DNA from: Bostrychus sinensis
Taxonomy: Eukaryota > Chordata > Actinopteri > Gobiiformes > Eleotridae
Assembly: GCA_020698575.1 (NCBI GenBank)
Contig: CM036252.1
Coordinates: 35,825,659-35,889,658, forward strand
Direction: 5' to 3'
DNA length: 64,000 nucleotides
The notes under the pieces were generated by a model that was not told the DNA's origin, did not search any database, and was given only the letters and a program-made list of their open reading frames with translations. This document shows, in pieces, positions 52,918 to 64,000 of this stretch. How positions within the stretch are numbered: the first letter of the stretch is position 1; the number at the start of each line of letters is the position of its first letter. Both the position numbers and the translations under genes were made by a program.

Positions 52918-54205
52918 AGACATCACCCCCTGGTGGCTGGGTTTAGTCCTGAAAATATAGATTCATGAAGATGTACAAAAGCTTCTGTTGTACAAAAAAA
53001 ATAAAAAAATAAATAAGTGCTTTTTTTATTATTCCCTGCATGCTGACTGTAAACTCTGTTACTGATACTACTTAAAGGTCCTGTATTGTGCTTTTGGACA
53101 CCTTTGCATGAGCATTTCATATTTTATAACTTAAAATTATGTAATAGCACAAAAACGCAATTTTGAATAATAGAAAAAACAAATTACAAATTAAATATTG
53201 ACTATAGTGCTGTAATAATGATTATTATTATGTATGTATTCATTTGTTTGTTTATTTTGGATTGTGTGCCATTGCAAGACAGGAACATTACAGAAGATAG
53301 GTTACTAACTCCAGCTACAAGGGGTCAGAAAACAAACACATAATTAGTTCCATTGGTTTGGATTTTGTCAACATTGTGAGACACAGTGAATGGGTTGTGT
53401 GGTTCAGTGGATAGAGCATTTACCCCTGTTGTTTAGCTGTGGGTTGTGTTCTGTTGATAGAGTCCATTTCTTATGAATCTAGTGCTCCTTGGACTCTGCC
53501 CCTCTTTCCACTGTACGCCAATCAGGTGGCAGCTGAACAAAATGGAGCTCAACAGTGCCCCCCTCTCATGCAGAAGTAAATTTTCCATTAATTTGTTCCA
53601 CAGACATTTTTAAAAATCTGTGTTTTAACAGTTAGCCTCTGTCGAGCTTTTAAACTCTTAATATACAGTCAATGGGAAAAAGGAATGGGCCAGGCAGTGT
53701 TGAGCTCCATCAGTAAGCATGTAAGGCAAAAAAGACAGAATCAACCAATAATGCCAGTTAAGGCTGCACATTTAAACAAAATCAAATCGAAATCGCAATT
53801 TTAATTGTCGCAATTAGCAAATCACATAGGCTTCAATTATTTATGTGATTTAATGTCCACTGCAGAGAACAAAATAGCTCCTCTCCACAGAGGCCTAATA
53901 TGTACAAACTGTGCTACAGCCGTAGTTTAGAGCTCTACAGAAATGTTCTGAAAGGTATTAGTACTAGATGAGCAGTGAATATTTTAGTGTTCTCTCAAGT
54001 TCTATCATTGCTCCATCACATCCTTAAAATGTATACTGTGAAGTGTACATTGATTTAAAAACAATATGCGGCAAATCTAATCATAACCGCAACATCTGTC
54101 AGAAAAATCTCAATTAGATATTTTTTTTCACAATCATTCAACCCTAATGCTAATCTTTGGTCAGAGCATGGGAGCTGCAAAGAAGAGAGGCACACACACA
54201 ACACG

Positions 54206-54241
<36 letters not shown>

Positions 54242-55701
54242 GGTTAACACAGGGCCTGTAAAATAATAAAATAATAGAAGATTAAAAAGAGACAGCTCAA
54301 CTTGTATTAAGAGCCAGGTTTTTAGTAAAGATTAAAAACTGTTTTGAGACTGGGCCTGCTCTGATAAAGAGGGGCAGCAGCAGCAAAAGCTCTCTCTCCT
54401 CTAGGTTTTAACTGTGTTCTAGGTGCATCCAGAAGGAGCTGATTTGTTGACCGTAATGTCCTGGAAGGGACATGAATAGACAACAGTTCAGATTAAGTAC
54501 ACAGGGGCCAAACCATTTAAACATTTAAAAACAATTAGTAAACTCTTAAAATGTATTGTGTGGCTGACAGGGAGCCAGTGCAGTGAGGTGAGTACAGGTG
54601 TGATGTGCTCACGTCGCCTGGTCCTGTCAGCAGAAGAGCCACTGCAAGGGTAGCTTATAATTTGAGAGGATTTCAGGATCTAAAATTTGTTTTTGGAGGA
54701 GCGGCTGTACCACAGACTGTTTATGGGCAACCTGAATTTAGAGAAACATTGAAAAGCTTCAGTAAATAAAGTCTGACTGCATTGAAAATACTTTTCAAAA
54801 GTTTAGGGGGAAACCTGTCAAGAAGATCAGTCAGAAGATCTTAACAACTGGGCCACTTTTGACAATTCATTTAGAGACCATTTCAAACTGGTCAAACAAA
54901 GCAGGACTGTATACAGGACTAATGACAACTCTACCATGAGGTTGAGTTTGTAATGGCAGACATTTTCTCCACAAAGAAAATAAGAAACCTTTCACATAGT
55001 GCATTAGAAGGTACAACACCAAGAGATTCTGTGGGATTCACAAGTTGGTTTAAGAGATTGAAAAGGACCTGAGGCCTGTGACTGTTATTAGATACAAAAT
55101 GAAAGATATATTGTGCTTTAGCAGACTTCACAGCTCTTTAATATGAACAGAGGCAGTCTCTAAAAATTCCCAGGGACAGCTGAAGCTTATCTTTTTTTCC
55201 TTTCAGTGCGTCTACACTCATGTGTGAATGCGCAAGGGGCCTCTCTGATCCACGGCTCTGATGCAGGCTTACGAATGCTTTGTTCTGAAAGGTGCTATTG
55301 AGTCCAGGATAGTGGTACAAGTGAAGTAAAAATAGGTTTACAAACTCCTCTGCACACATACACACACACACACACACACAGCGATTGTCAGTGAGCCAAA
55401 CTCTGATTCTCTTGATAAACCACCTCAGTCTAGATTGGTAAGGACAACTTGATCTCACTAAAATGTGGGTAGGGGCATGTTCCCATGGTTCATGCACAAA
55501 CCTACGCCTCGTGCTCTGAAGCACAAGTAACAATGTGTCACACATGTAGAGTACAGCACTAGTCTTGCACAACTCATGTCTGGCAACAGCTTTGCAGTAA
55601 AAAGCAGTGTGGCAGGAAGGAGCTGAGAAATGTGTGAATTTCTCAGGTTGGTTGTCATTTAGAGAAGTGCCACAAACTCCAGTTCCTGTTTGAAGAACAA
55701 C
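52918..55701. other. Intergenic between genes 6 and 7
   Basis: Contains a (CA)n tract at 54191-54238 and another at 55361-55380. About 54300-55140 resembles a long decayed fish repeat (GGGAGCCAGTGCAGTGAGG, GTGTGATGTGCTCACG). The 189-codon minus-strand frame at 55138-55707 overlaps the gene 7 promoter and has no recognisable domain, so it is not called. Confidence 0.4.
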
Positions 55702-57307
55702 ATGCAAATCTCTGCAGTTTTAATTGTCTTTCTCTGTGAGTATACCTTTACTCTGTTTTATTGTTAAGATATGCTGGATTTACTATTTCTGTTAATAGTT
55801 TAGCATCAGTTTGCTGTATCTGTCATGTGTACATGTACTGTCCATGCTCAGGGTCAGTGACAGGAATTATCTGCTGAGTGTTAATATTATACTGTATATG
55901 AATCATAACATTAATATGGCTTTAACTCTTGGGTCATGTGTTGAACAGTGCTGTGTGATGGAAGACCTGGCCTCACCAGAACAGAGACGAAAGTTTTGAA
56001 AGCAACTGAAGGAGAAAACATCAGAGCCAGATGTTTTACTTATTTTTATGGAAACAAGAAAATCTTCTGTAAAAATTCTTGTAACAAAAAAGAAAACATT
56101 TTGGTTGAGACTTCAGGCCACAGTCTGCAGAACGGCAGATACAGCATCGAACATGAGAAAGATCCTGGAGGATACCATATCATGTTTGTGAGCATTACAA
56201 ATGTGAGCAGCTCTGACTCTGGACGATACCTGTGTGGTCTGGATTATGGAAAAAGAGATGCAGACATTGCGGAGTTTGTGATTGACGTCATCAGTGGTAA
56301 GTTTATAAAAAGAAAAACAGTAATAATAGTTTCCATTGTATTGTAGCATATACTGGAGTGCAGTGGTCCCCAACCTTTTTTCTCCCAAGGACTAGTACCT
56401 GGCATACAAGTTTATCCTGTCCCCTGCATGCTGATGTTTGGGTATAACAAACATAATTGCAAGAAAGATATTATTTTTAGTTGCACCATTGCAGCATTTT
56501 TGATTACTTAGATTTGTACAGGTCCTACTACAGTGGCCCTGAGGTGCAACATCAAAATTGTTTTTGTCCCCTAGAAAAATAAAAGCAGATGTAGATTTTT
56601 TTAAAATCTTGCCTTAAAAAGTAACCAGTCCCTCAAATTTAAAAAAGAATATACGAAAAATTTAAATATATGTCTATATTAAAAAAGGAACATCATCAAA
56701 GTTTGTTTTGTCCACTAGAAAAATAAAAGCCAAGGGCAATTTTTAAATGTGTTGCCTAAAAAAATAAACTCACCTCTAAAAATGACGTCAATTAAAATAA
56801 AGCCATGTCTCAATTTTTTATATATACATCTTGTTTAAAAAAAACTCACTCATTAAATTAAAACAAATTTTTCTAAAAATAAAAATATCTCCTCAAAATA
56901 AAAAAAAGCATTGTTCTGTTTTAAAAAAAAAATAAGACCTTCCACTATTTAAATAAAGTTTATCTAAAAATAAAAACACACAGCTTCAAATTAAAAGAGG
57001 ACGCTGTTTCCAAAAAATGTCTCCCCCCTTTTAAATTAAGGCTGCCACAAAAACAAAATCCTGCCTGAAATTTTAAAAGGGTTCAGCAATGTGGCTAATG
57101 TTTGTTTGTTTTGTTTTATAATTTTGTGACATGCTTTTTAATTTTGAGGAGGTATTTTTATTATTAGAAAAGTTTATTTTATTTTGATGAGTGAGTTTTT
57201 TTTGTTTTTTGTTTTTTTTAAACAAGCTTTTAAAAAATTGACATATGTTTTAGTATATATATATATATACCACTTTGCATCCGCACAAGTATTATACCTC
57301 CACAACC

Positions 57308-57358
<51 letters not shown>

Positions 57359-57368
57359 CTCGCTCTCG

Positions 57369-57428
<60 letters not shown>

Positions 57429-57438
57429 CTCGCTCTCG

Positions 57439-57488
<50 letters not shown>

Positions 57489-60259
57489 CTCGCTCTCGCT
57501 CTCGCTCTCTCTCTCTCTCTCTCTCTCCAGAGTGCCCGGAGAGAACCCAAGGTAACATGGGGAGTAGTTCATCAAAGTAAAACGCACAGAAATTGCAATA
57601 AACAAAAAAATTGTGATAAAATAAATCTACATATTTTTAAATATTCCTCTGAGGCCTGGTACCAAACAGCCTTGGGCCCAGTTCTGTAGTGTGTATCATT
57701 TGTGTTGTACTTTTTCTTTCCAGCTCCCACCTCTTCAGTACCAGCTTTTACCCTCGGACCTGCCGTCACCACGCCGCTCTATAATGTGACCACAGCACAG
57801 CAGACAGTACTGCCATCTGAAGCCAGTACTCCACCTGAACCTCAGGAGCACCCTACACCACTGTCTGGTATGTTCTCATTCACAGTCATCCACATCATGG
57901 CTCTAAAAATCCTGAAAAATACAAACATTCTTTATAAATGTAATATGATTAAATGTCACTGGAACAGCATTGTAGTGAGTGCTCTTGGGCATAAAGCTAT
58001 AGATGATCTTGTTTTTTTTTTGTGCTGTTAGCCTTTGCCGTCCAGAGATTCTGTCAGCCTGTCTCTGTTTCCCTGCTGGGCCCAAACCATAAGGAGTTTG
58101 ACTTTAGTGCTTTATTATCAGTGCACAGTCTAGTCATCATAGACTCAGCACACAAAGAGAACTAACAGGTTATTTGGCAGTAGGAGGTTATTTTAGCAGT
58201 GCATATGGAGAAGGACACCCTCGAGAGACCCAGGAGATCGCTACTTTGAAAGCACAACAGCCCATGGAGGAGTGGTGGAAGTAACGTGGAAATATAACTC
58301 TTTTCACCTCAGTTTGCTAGGAACAGAGGGGAGAGAAGTTGAAAATAATTAAATGAGTAAAAGACAGAACTGTAGTGTTCATTTCACTGTCACAAAGTAC
58401 AGAGAGGCGCATCAAAGACCCACCAATACAGAAATACTAATGTGCTACTGTGATGCCCCCTAGTGGGCATTCGGGGTAGTATACCTGGCCTTGCACACCT
58501 GTGGGCCCCAGGATGTCCGGGTCAGGTGTCTATTTAAGAAACGCCCATATAACAATCAGCGGTAGTACAGACCATGTGAAGACCACCACGGCCACTGGCA
58601 CCCTGCCTGCTCTGTTTTTGGTTTGGGTTTAGTTTAAGTTATGGTATAGCTTGGTTAACTATTTTTCTACTTAGTATAGTTAGGTTCAGTTAGGAATTTT
58701 TACTTAGTTTTGCACCTTTTACAACATGGCACACTCATTCACTACCACCTCCAACACCACTACACTACTGATACCATTTTCATGCTTCATATTGTATTAT
58801 ACTTCTTTTTTCTAATTTGGCACTTTAATTATGATTTCATAGTAAACTTAATTCGGTCTAATTTGGTTTGGTTATATCTAATTTGGTTTAATTGGTTAAA
58901 TAAATATTATTCTGTTAAACCTTATTCTTTGTCTGGTGTGTCCTCTTTGGTTGCGACCCCTTGAGCCAGGGTCGTAACATGGGGGCTCGTCCGGGATTTG
59001 AACCCGGGACCTCTTGCAGGCTTGTTTTTATTTTTTTTAAAACAGCCCAATCTGTGTCTTGAAATGTATCTTTGTGCTCAATATAAAATAAGAACAAATT
59101 AGGCTAGCTAAGTTATACCCAAAGCATGTGACTTTACTAAAAGGTGATATTTAGTCTGAGTTTTTATCATTCATATTAAATATATTGATTCATTAATGAA
59201 TTTATTGATTTTAAGTTTGGCTAAATCTCTATTTTTCAAATAATGTCCATAAATTTAATAAAATGTTAAAGGAGAAGTCATAAAAGAAGTATTTTTCAGC
59301 TTAATTTGTAAAAAAAAAAAAAAAAAGTGTACAAGTTTATAAAGTGTTTGCTAAGCCAGACCTTAATCCTGCTCTGAACCAGGTTAAGCTGCCTGTTTCC
59401 ATAGTGAATGCTGTTTTATGAAACAGAAATGACAACAGAATAAGCCAGACTTATCCAAAATAGACCTAGCTTTCTTGGATAGTTAGTTAGTTTTATGGAA
59501 CAGCCTTCTGATTTCCACAATGCCAAGTCTGATGCTGTTTCCCATTGGCTTTATGGCCTGACTGTAAGAGTCTTCAGCTTAGAAGATTGTAGTTGAAACT
59601 CTGTGTGCGGCACTCAAGTCCCTTTACATCGATGTCAAATGTAAGCATCAGCATCTTACCTAATGCACCTTAAGTTAACCACTGTACTCTAATTCAAATG
59701 CAACCTATGTGGTTGTTTCATAATGTTATTTTTCTGGTTATAGTGCTAGCTTACGTGTTTTTATGGAGTGGAGTTTTGATCCTGTGTGTTCCTTACAGAT
59801 GTGCTGCTGTATGTGGGTCTGTCTCTAACAGCTTTAGTGATATCAGTGACTTTATTCATTCTTTGCCGTAGAAAAAGAGCAAACAAACCAAAAGGTGGGT
59901 CAAACTCTTAATAATAATGCCAAAATATTAAAAACTAGTGCCATTATTTGTATACTGTGACTTCAAATCCTGCAGAACATTCTACTGGCACGGAGTACTG
60001 TGAAATACCAGAGGTGAGTGCAGCTCATGAATACATATATTGTAGTCTAGACATAGCTAGAGTATTTACTGCTTCTTAAAAGTGTACCAAACCAACAGTG
60101 CTTGTTTCCCAGGGCAACAGACTGTACGAGGAGATCCAAGAAGACAACAGACCATGTCCTGTAGAAATGTGCACAGCTTCTGTCTCTGCCTCCTTCAGTA
60201 ACACCACAGAGACCTCTGGGATCTACAGTCTGGCCTCAGCTCCCAGAGAACAGCCCCAG
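55702..60259 (+). CDS. CD300/CMRF35-like Ig receptor, gene 7 (3' end outside window)
   Basis: Exons read at 55702-55735 (MQISAVLIVFL), 55949-56296 (Ig V), 57724-57867 (stalk APTSSVPAFTLGP.., Pro/Thr-rich with an NVT sequon), 59799-59894 (membrane segment VGLSLTALVISVTLFILC then RRKR), 59976-60013 (EHSTGTEYCEIPE) and 60113-60259 (NRLYEEIQEDN.., GIYSLASAPREQPQ). Phases fit for 269 codons with no stop, ending in a good donor. The last exon, expected to resemble 39115-39288, is not found before the window end, so a Rex3 copy at 61757 lies in or beyond the final intron. TEYCEI fits the ITSM-like pattern TxYxxI and is absent from genes 2-5. A 21-nt candidate microexon lies at 57531-57551. Confidence 0.8.
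56360..57300. repeat. AT-rich intron with hAT-like end fragment
   Basis: CAGTGGTCCCCAACCTTTTT at about 56362 looks like a hAT-type terminus. The following 900 bases are very A/T-rich with repeated AAATAAAA-type blocks and no supported exon. Confidence 0.4.
57318..57528. repeat. Compound CT microsatellite with CTCTCG blocks
   Basis: A (CT)n tract of about 210 bases holds three near-identical CTCTCG clusters starting near 57351, 57421 and 57481. It directly precedes a CAG that could be a splice acceptor. Confidence 0.95.
58449..59018 (+). mobile_element. LTR plus extended tRNA-Pro primer-binding site
   Basis: An LTR-like segment (58449-58979) starts TGTGATGCCCCC, has AATAAA at about 58898 and ends GTCGTAACA. 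It is followed at 58980 by TGGGGGCTCGTCC..., a tRNA-Pro primer-binding site as in gammaretroviruses. The match to the complement of tRNA-Pro continues through the T arm to about 59018, well past the usual 18 bases. No gag, pol or env sequence follows. It is a remnant of an endogenous retroelement. Confidence 0.65.
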
Positions 60260-61725
60260 GTAAGAGACATATTATTACTGTGTTATTATGTCAAACTGCT
60301 TTTTGAGGTTCACATGAACAGAGCACTGAGAACAAAGAGCTGACCAAGAAGGGAGCAGAGGTGAAATGTGTATTCCCCTGACTTCATTTACTGCTGGCTG
60401 TTAACACTGCAGTAACAAGTTAAAGTGGATATATTATGCAAAAAATTGACTTTTCTGAGTTAAAATGCTGTTCCCTCATCAAAAACATACCTGGAGTTGT
60501 GTTTTGTTGCATTCACGCATGTTTGAGTAATCCTTTATTTCCTGGCGCTGACTTTCTGAGGTCTCAAAACACTCAGTTCCATGAACCTCCACCTCTCCCA
60601 CTAACCCCCGCCCATTCCAGGAAGCATTGACCAATCAAAAAGCACTCTACATCCTGCCTGTTGTCATTCATTCATCTAAAAACAGTCTTCAGCTGTTTCC
60701 ACTGATTCCTCAAAGACATTTTTCATTTTGTAGTAAAAAGGCATCATACAAAAAGTTTAAGGAAGAAAAGAGTTTTTTTTTTTCTGTTTCTGTTCAAAAG
60801 ACTGTAACCTTCAACTGTTTCTTTATGGCGCCAGTAGAGTAATTAATACATACAATGTAAGGTAGTTACCAAAAAAGTATCTAGTTACAGATTACTTGTT
60901 ACTCATTTAACTAGTTACTGTTAAAAAGTATTACATTACTTTACAAGAGATCCTAGGGACATTTTCTGTGTTTACAGTGTTTTTATATTCATGCCATTGT
61001 TGATGTAATGAATGAATATAGCTAATTTTTTCCAGACATTAAGAAATAATAAAAAGATTAATAGAAATGAATAGAATATTTTTTATATGTGACCACCAGG
61101 TGGCACTGTTTTTTCCCCTCATTAACCGCACACAACCAAATTAGGCTTTTTCTGTTTTTAAATATGTTTATTTAAAGTTGAAGTTTCTGACCCAGACTGA
61201 CAAATTTGTAGTGGAAATATTTTTTAATTATTTTTGAATATTAATGTATCATATTTTTGTATAATTTTTGTGAAGGTGCCATTCTTTGTCTTTATTTGCA
61301 AACAGAGAAGAAGAACTGCTAACTTTTGTTCTGTGTCATACTGATTCACTGCTGGTAAATCAAACTGACTGAACTGACTGTAACAAAGGAACTAATGTTT
61401 TTCTCTTACATCATCACATTGCTGACTATTGTAATCTTGTTACTGCAACACTGATCGCAAAGCAAGCACGTAACGTGATGCAAGTTTTACAAACACTTAC
61501 AACACAGAGGATGACTGTGGGTTGGCAGTTTTGTATGGTTACGCAAAAAGGCCATGTTATTAGACTGTGCCCTTAATGGAAGACTAGAAAAAATTTTAAC
61601 TGGAAAAAAAGGTTCAAAATTCCTCGGTTGAAAGGTCGCCTAAAATGTTTTACCAGCAGGGGGACAACAGACTCATAACAGAAGCATTTTCTGCAAAGTC
61701 AAAGTAACAGCTCTCCACAAGAAGA
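60260..61725. other. Non-coding stretch after gene 7 exon 6
   Basis: Contains the dispersed repeat shared with 2076-2180 (60420-60540) and a GTAACTAGTTACT-type repeat near 60860-60950. No exon resembling the last exon of gene 5 was found. Confidence 0.45.
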
Positions 61726-61746
61726 CCATCCATCCATCCATCCATC
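61726..61746 (-). repeat. (GATG)n 3' tail of the Rex3 copy
   Basis: CCAT repeats on the plus strand, which are GATG repeats on the element strand, directly follow the end of the Rex3 frame and mark its 3' terminus. Confidence 0.85.
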
Positions 61747-61756
61747 TTCTACCGCT

Positions 61757-63997
61757 TTATCCGGGGCCGGGTCGCGGAGGCAGCAGTCTAAGCAGAGATG
61801 CCCAGACTTCCCTCTCCACAGACACTTCCTCCAGCTCTACCGGGGGCACCCCAAGGCGTTCCCAGGCCAGCCGAGAGACGTAGTCCCTCCAGCATGTCCT
61901 AGGTCTTCCCCGGGGCCTCCTCCCAGTGGGACATGCCCGGAACACCTCCCCAGGGAGACGTCCAGGAGGCATCCGAAACAGATGCCCGAGCCACCTCAGC
62001 TGACTCCTCTCGATGTGGAGGAGCAGCGGCTCTACTCTGAGCTCCTCCCGTGTGACAGAGCTCCTCACCCTATCTCTAAGGGAGCGCCCAGCCACCCTGC
62101 GGAGGAAACTCATTTCGGCCACTTGTATCCGGGATCTTGTCCTTTCGGTCATGACCCAAAGCTCATGACCATAGGTGAGAGTAGGAACGTAGATCGACCG
62201 GTAAATTGAGAGCTTCGCCTTTCGGCTCAGCTCCTTCTTCACCACAACAGACCGATACAACGACCGCATTACTGCAGACGCTGCACCGATCCGTCTGTCG
62301 ATCTCACGCTCCATCCTTCCCTCACTCGTGAACAAGACCCCAAGATACTTGAACTCCTCCACTTGAGGCAGGAGCTCCCCCCCAACCTGGAGAGGGCAAA
62401 CCACCCTTTTCCGGTCGAGAACCATGGCCTCGGACTTGGAGGTGCTGATTCTCATCCCAGCCGCTTCACACTCGGCTGCAAACCGCCCCAGCACATGCTG
62501 AAGGTCCTGGCTTGATGAAGCCAACAGGACAACATCATCCGCAAAAAGCAGAGATGAAATCCTGTGGTTCCCAAACCAGACTCCCTCCGGCCCCTGGCTG
62601 CGCCTAGAAATTCTGTCCATAAAAGTTATGAACAGAACCGGTGACAAAGGGCAGCCCTGCCGGAGTCCAACATGCACTGGGAACAGGTCTGACTTACAAC
62701 CGGCAATGCGAACCAAACTCCTGCTCTGTTCGTACAGGGACCGGACAGCCCTTAGCAGAGGGCCTCGGACCCCATACTCCCAGAGCACCCCCCACAGGAT
62801 ACCACGAGGGACACGGTCGAACACCTTCTCCAAATCCACAAAACACATGTGGACAGGTTGGGCGAACTCCCACGAACCCTCAAGCACCCTATGGAGGGTA
62901 TAGAGTTGGTCCACTGTTCCACAACCGGGGCGAAAACCACATTGTTCCTCCTGAATCCGAGGTTCGACTATCGGCCGAATTCTCCTCTCCAGTACCCCGG
63001 AATAGACTTTCTCGGGGAGGCTGAGAAGTGTGATCCCCCTGTAGTTGGAACACACCCTCCGGTCCCCCTTCTTAAAAAGAGGAACCACCACCCCAGTCTG
63101 CCAGTCCAGAGGTACTGTCCCCGACCGCCACGCGATGCTGCAAAGACGTGTCAGCCACGACAGCCCCACAACATCCAGAGACTTAAGGTACTCAGGGCGG
63201 ATCTCATCCACCCCCGGTGCCTTGCCACCGAGGAGCTTTTTAACCACCTCGGTGACTTCAGCTTGGGTGATGAACGAGTCCACCTCTGAGTCCCCAGCCT
63301 CTGCCTCCTCAACGGAAGACGTGTCGGCGGGATTGAGGAGATCCTCGAAGTATTCCTTCCACCGCCCGACAACATCCCCAGTCGAGGTCAGCAGCCCCCC
63401 ACCTCCACTGTAAACAGTGTTAGCGAAGCACTGCTTCCCCCTCCTGAGGCGCCGGACAGTTTGCCAGAATTTCTTCGAGGCCGACCGATAGTCCTCCTCC
63501 ATGGCCTCCCCGAACTCCTCCCAGACCCGAGTTTTTGCCTCCACAACTGCCCGGGCAGCAGCACGCTTGGCCTGCCGGTACCCGTCGGCTGCCTCAGGAG
63601 TCCCACGAGCCAGCCAAGCTCGGTAGGACTCCTTCTTCAGCCTGACGGCATCCCTTACTTCCGGTGTCCACCACCGGGTTCGGGGATTGTCGCCACGACA
63701 GGCACCAGAGACCTTACGGCCACAGCTCCGAACAGCCGCACCGACAATAGAGGTAGAGAACATGGCCCACTCGGACTCAATGTCTCCAGCCTCCCCCGGA
63801 ATCTGGTTGAAGCTCTCCCGGAGGTGGGAGTTGAAGACCCCTCTGACAGGAGGTTCAGCCAGACGTTCCCAACAGACCCTCACAATACGTTTGGGCCTGC
63901 CGAGTCTGTCCGGCCTCCTCCCCCGCCAGCGGATCCAACTCACCACCAGGTGGTGATCAGTTGACAGCTCAGCCCCTCTCTTCACCCGAGTGTCCAA
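61757..63997 (-). CDS. Rex3 non-LTR retrotransposon polyprotein, C-terminal 746 codons
   Basis: One open frame runs from the right window edge to a TAA just before the (GATG)n tail. The first residues contain STDHHLVV, the end of an apurinic-type endonuclease domain, so the N-terminus lies outside the window. The middle is a reverse transcriptase with FKKGDRRVCSNYRGI, QCGFRPGCGT, GLRQGCPLSP and the catalytic FADD box. The C-terminal part has HELWVMTER and a basic region RPTGRRPRGRPRT-like. The region used in the literature to amplify Rex3 from fish (recognisable at 62638 and 63085) is present. No stop or frameshift is seen, which implies a young copy. It inserts opposite to gene 7. Confidence 0.9.
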   Translation of the reverse strand: MDTRVKRGAELSTDHHLVVSWIRWRGRRPDRLGRPKRIVRVCWERLAEPPVRGVFNSHLRESFNQIPGEAGDIESEWAMFSTSIVGAAVRSCGRKVSGACRGDNPRTRWWTPEVRDAVRLKKESYRAWLARGTPEAADGYRQAKRAAARAVVEAKTRVWEEFGEAMEEDYRSASKKFWQTVRRLRRGKQCFANTVYSGGGGLLTSTGDVVGRWKEYFEDLLNPADTSSVEEAEAGDSEVDSFITQAEVTEVVKKLLGGKAPGVDEIRPEYLKSLDVVGLSWLTRLCSIAWRSGTVPLDWQTGVVVPLFKKGDRRVCSNYRGITLLSLPEKVYSGVLERRIRPIVEPRIQEEQCGFRPGCGTVDQLYTLHRVLEGSWEFAQPVHMCFVDLEKVFDRVPRGILWGVLWEYGVRGPLLRAVRSLYEQSRSLVRIAGCKSDLFPVHVGLRQGCPLSPVLFITFMDRISRRSQGPEGVWFGNHRISSLLFADDVVLLASSSQDLQHVLGRFAAECEAAGMRISTSKSEAMVLDRKRVVCPLQVGGELLPQVEEFKYLGVLFTSEGRMEREIDRRIGAASAVMRSLYRSVVVKKELSRKAKLSIYRSIYVPTLTYGHELWVMTERTRSRIQVAEMSFLRRVAGRSLRDRVRSSVTREELRVEPLLLHIERSQLRWLGHLFRMPPGRLPGEVFRACPTGRRPRGRPRTCWRDYVSRLAWERLGVPPVELEEVSVEREVWASLLRLLPPRPGPG

Positions 63998-64000
63998 GAC

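Noticed and set aside
55138..55707. 189-codon minus-strand frame
   Set aside because: It crosses a CA repeat (the Cys-Val run) and the gene 7 signal exon, has no domain and no splice context.
57174..57605. Arg-Glu-Ser and Leu-Ser repeat frames
   Set aside because: Same cause: the compound CT/CTCTCG tract.
58980..59018. tRNA-Pro gene
   Set aside because: Only the 3' half of a tRNA, including CCA, is matched and directly follows an LTR; it is a primer-binding site copy, not a tRNA gene.

Overview
The window looks like nuclear DNA of a ray-finned fish, probably a percomorph. It has intron-rich immune receptor genes with vertebrate splice sites, a nearly complete Rex3 (RTE-clade) non-LTR retrotransposon reading frame, tRNA-derived SINEs, hAT-like elements with 8-bp target duplications, solo LTRs and long CT microsatellites. 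No bacterial, organellar or CRISPR-like content was seen.

The gene content is one family: seven type I membrane receptors of the CD300/CMRF35-like (pIgR-related) kind, all on the plus strand. Each has a short signal-peptide exon, one Ig V-type exon with the paired extra cysteines of this family (FCKxxC), in most copies a Ser/Thr/Pro-rich stalk exon, a transmembrane exon, a small cytoplasmic exon and one or two tail exons with tyrosine motifs. All exon phases and splice sites fit. By family knowledge these act at the leukocyte surface, recognising lipids or proteins and signalling through tyrosine motifs. No ligand can be inferred here.

Layout: genes 1 to 5 (1 to about 39.3 kb) form a tandem array. 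Every junction between units is the same 398-bp solo LTR, with units starting at about 118, 5102, 15176, 23844 and 32724. Gene 1 is a chimera: its 5' half matches the array, its 3' half matches gene 6. Genes 2, 3 and 4 are near-identical in structure and end in a tail exon carrying the ITIM STYQSL. Gene 5 has the same body but a different two-exon tail, resembling gene 7. Gene 6 (47.9-52.9 kb) and gene 7 (55.7-60.3 kb, last exon outside the window) are more diverged single copies separated by repeat-rich DNA. The last 2.3 kb is the Rex3 reverse transcriptase frame on the minus strand, cut by the window edge.

The most notable feature is the combination of an LTR-bounded receptor array with rapid remodelling of the signalling tails. 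One tail is stopped at its ITIM tyrosine. One gains a second ITIM by a single residue change. One has a Cys where the ITIM Tyr should be. Three take their stop region from a SINE. A separate curiosity is an LTR at 58.4-59.0 kb followed by a copy of far more of tRNA-Pro than a normal primer-binding site. All homology statements come from reading and recall; no database search was possible.
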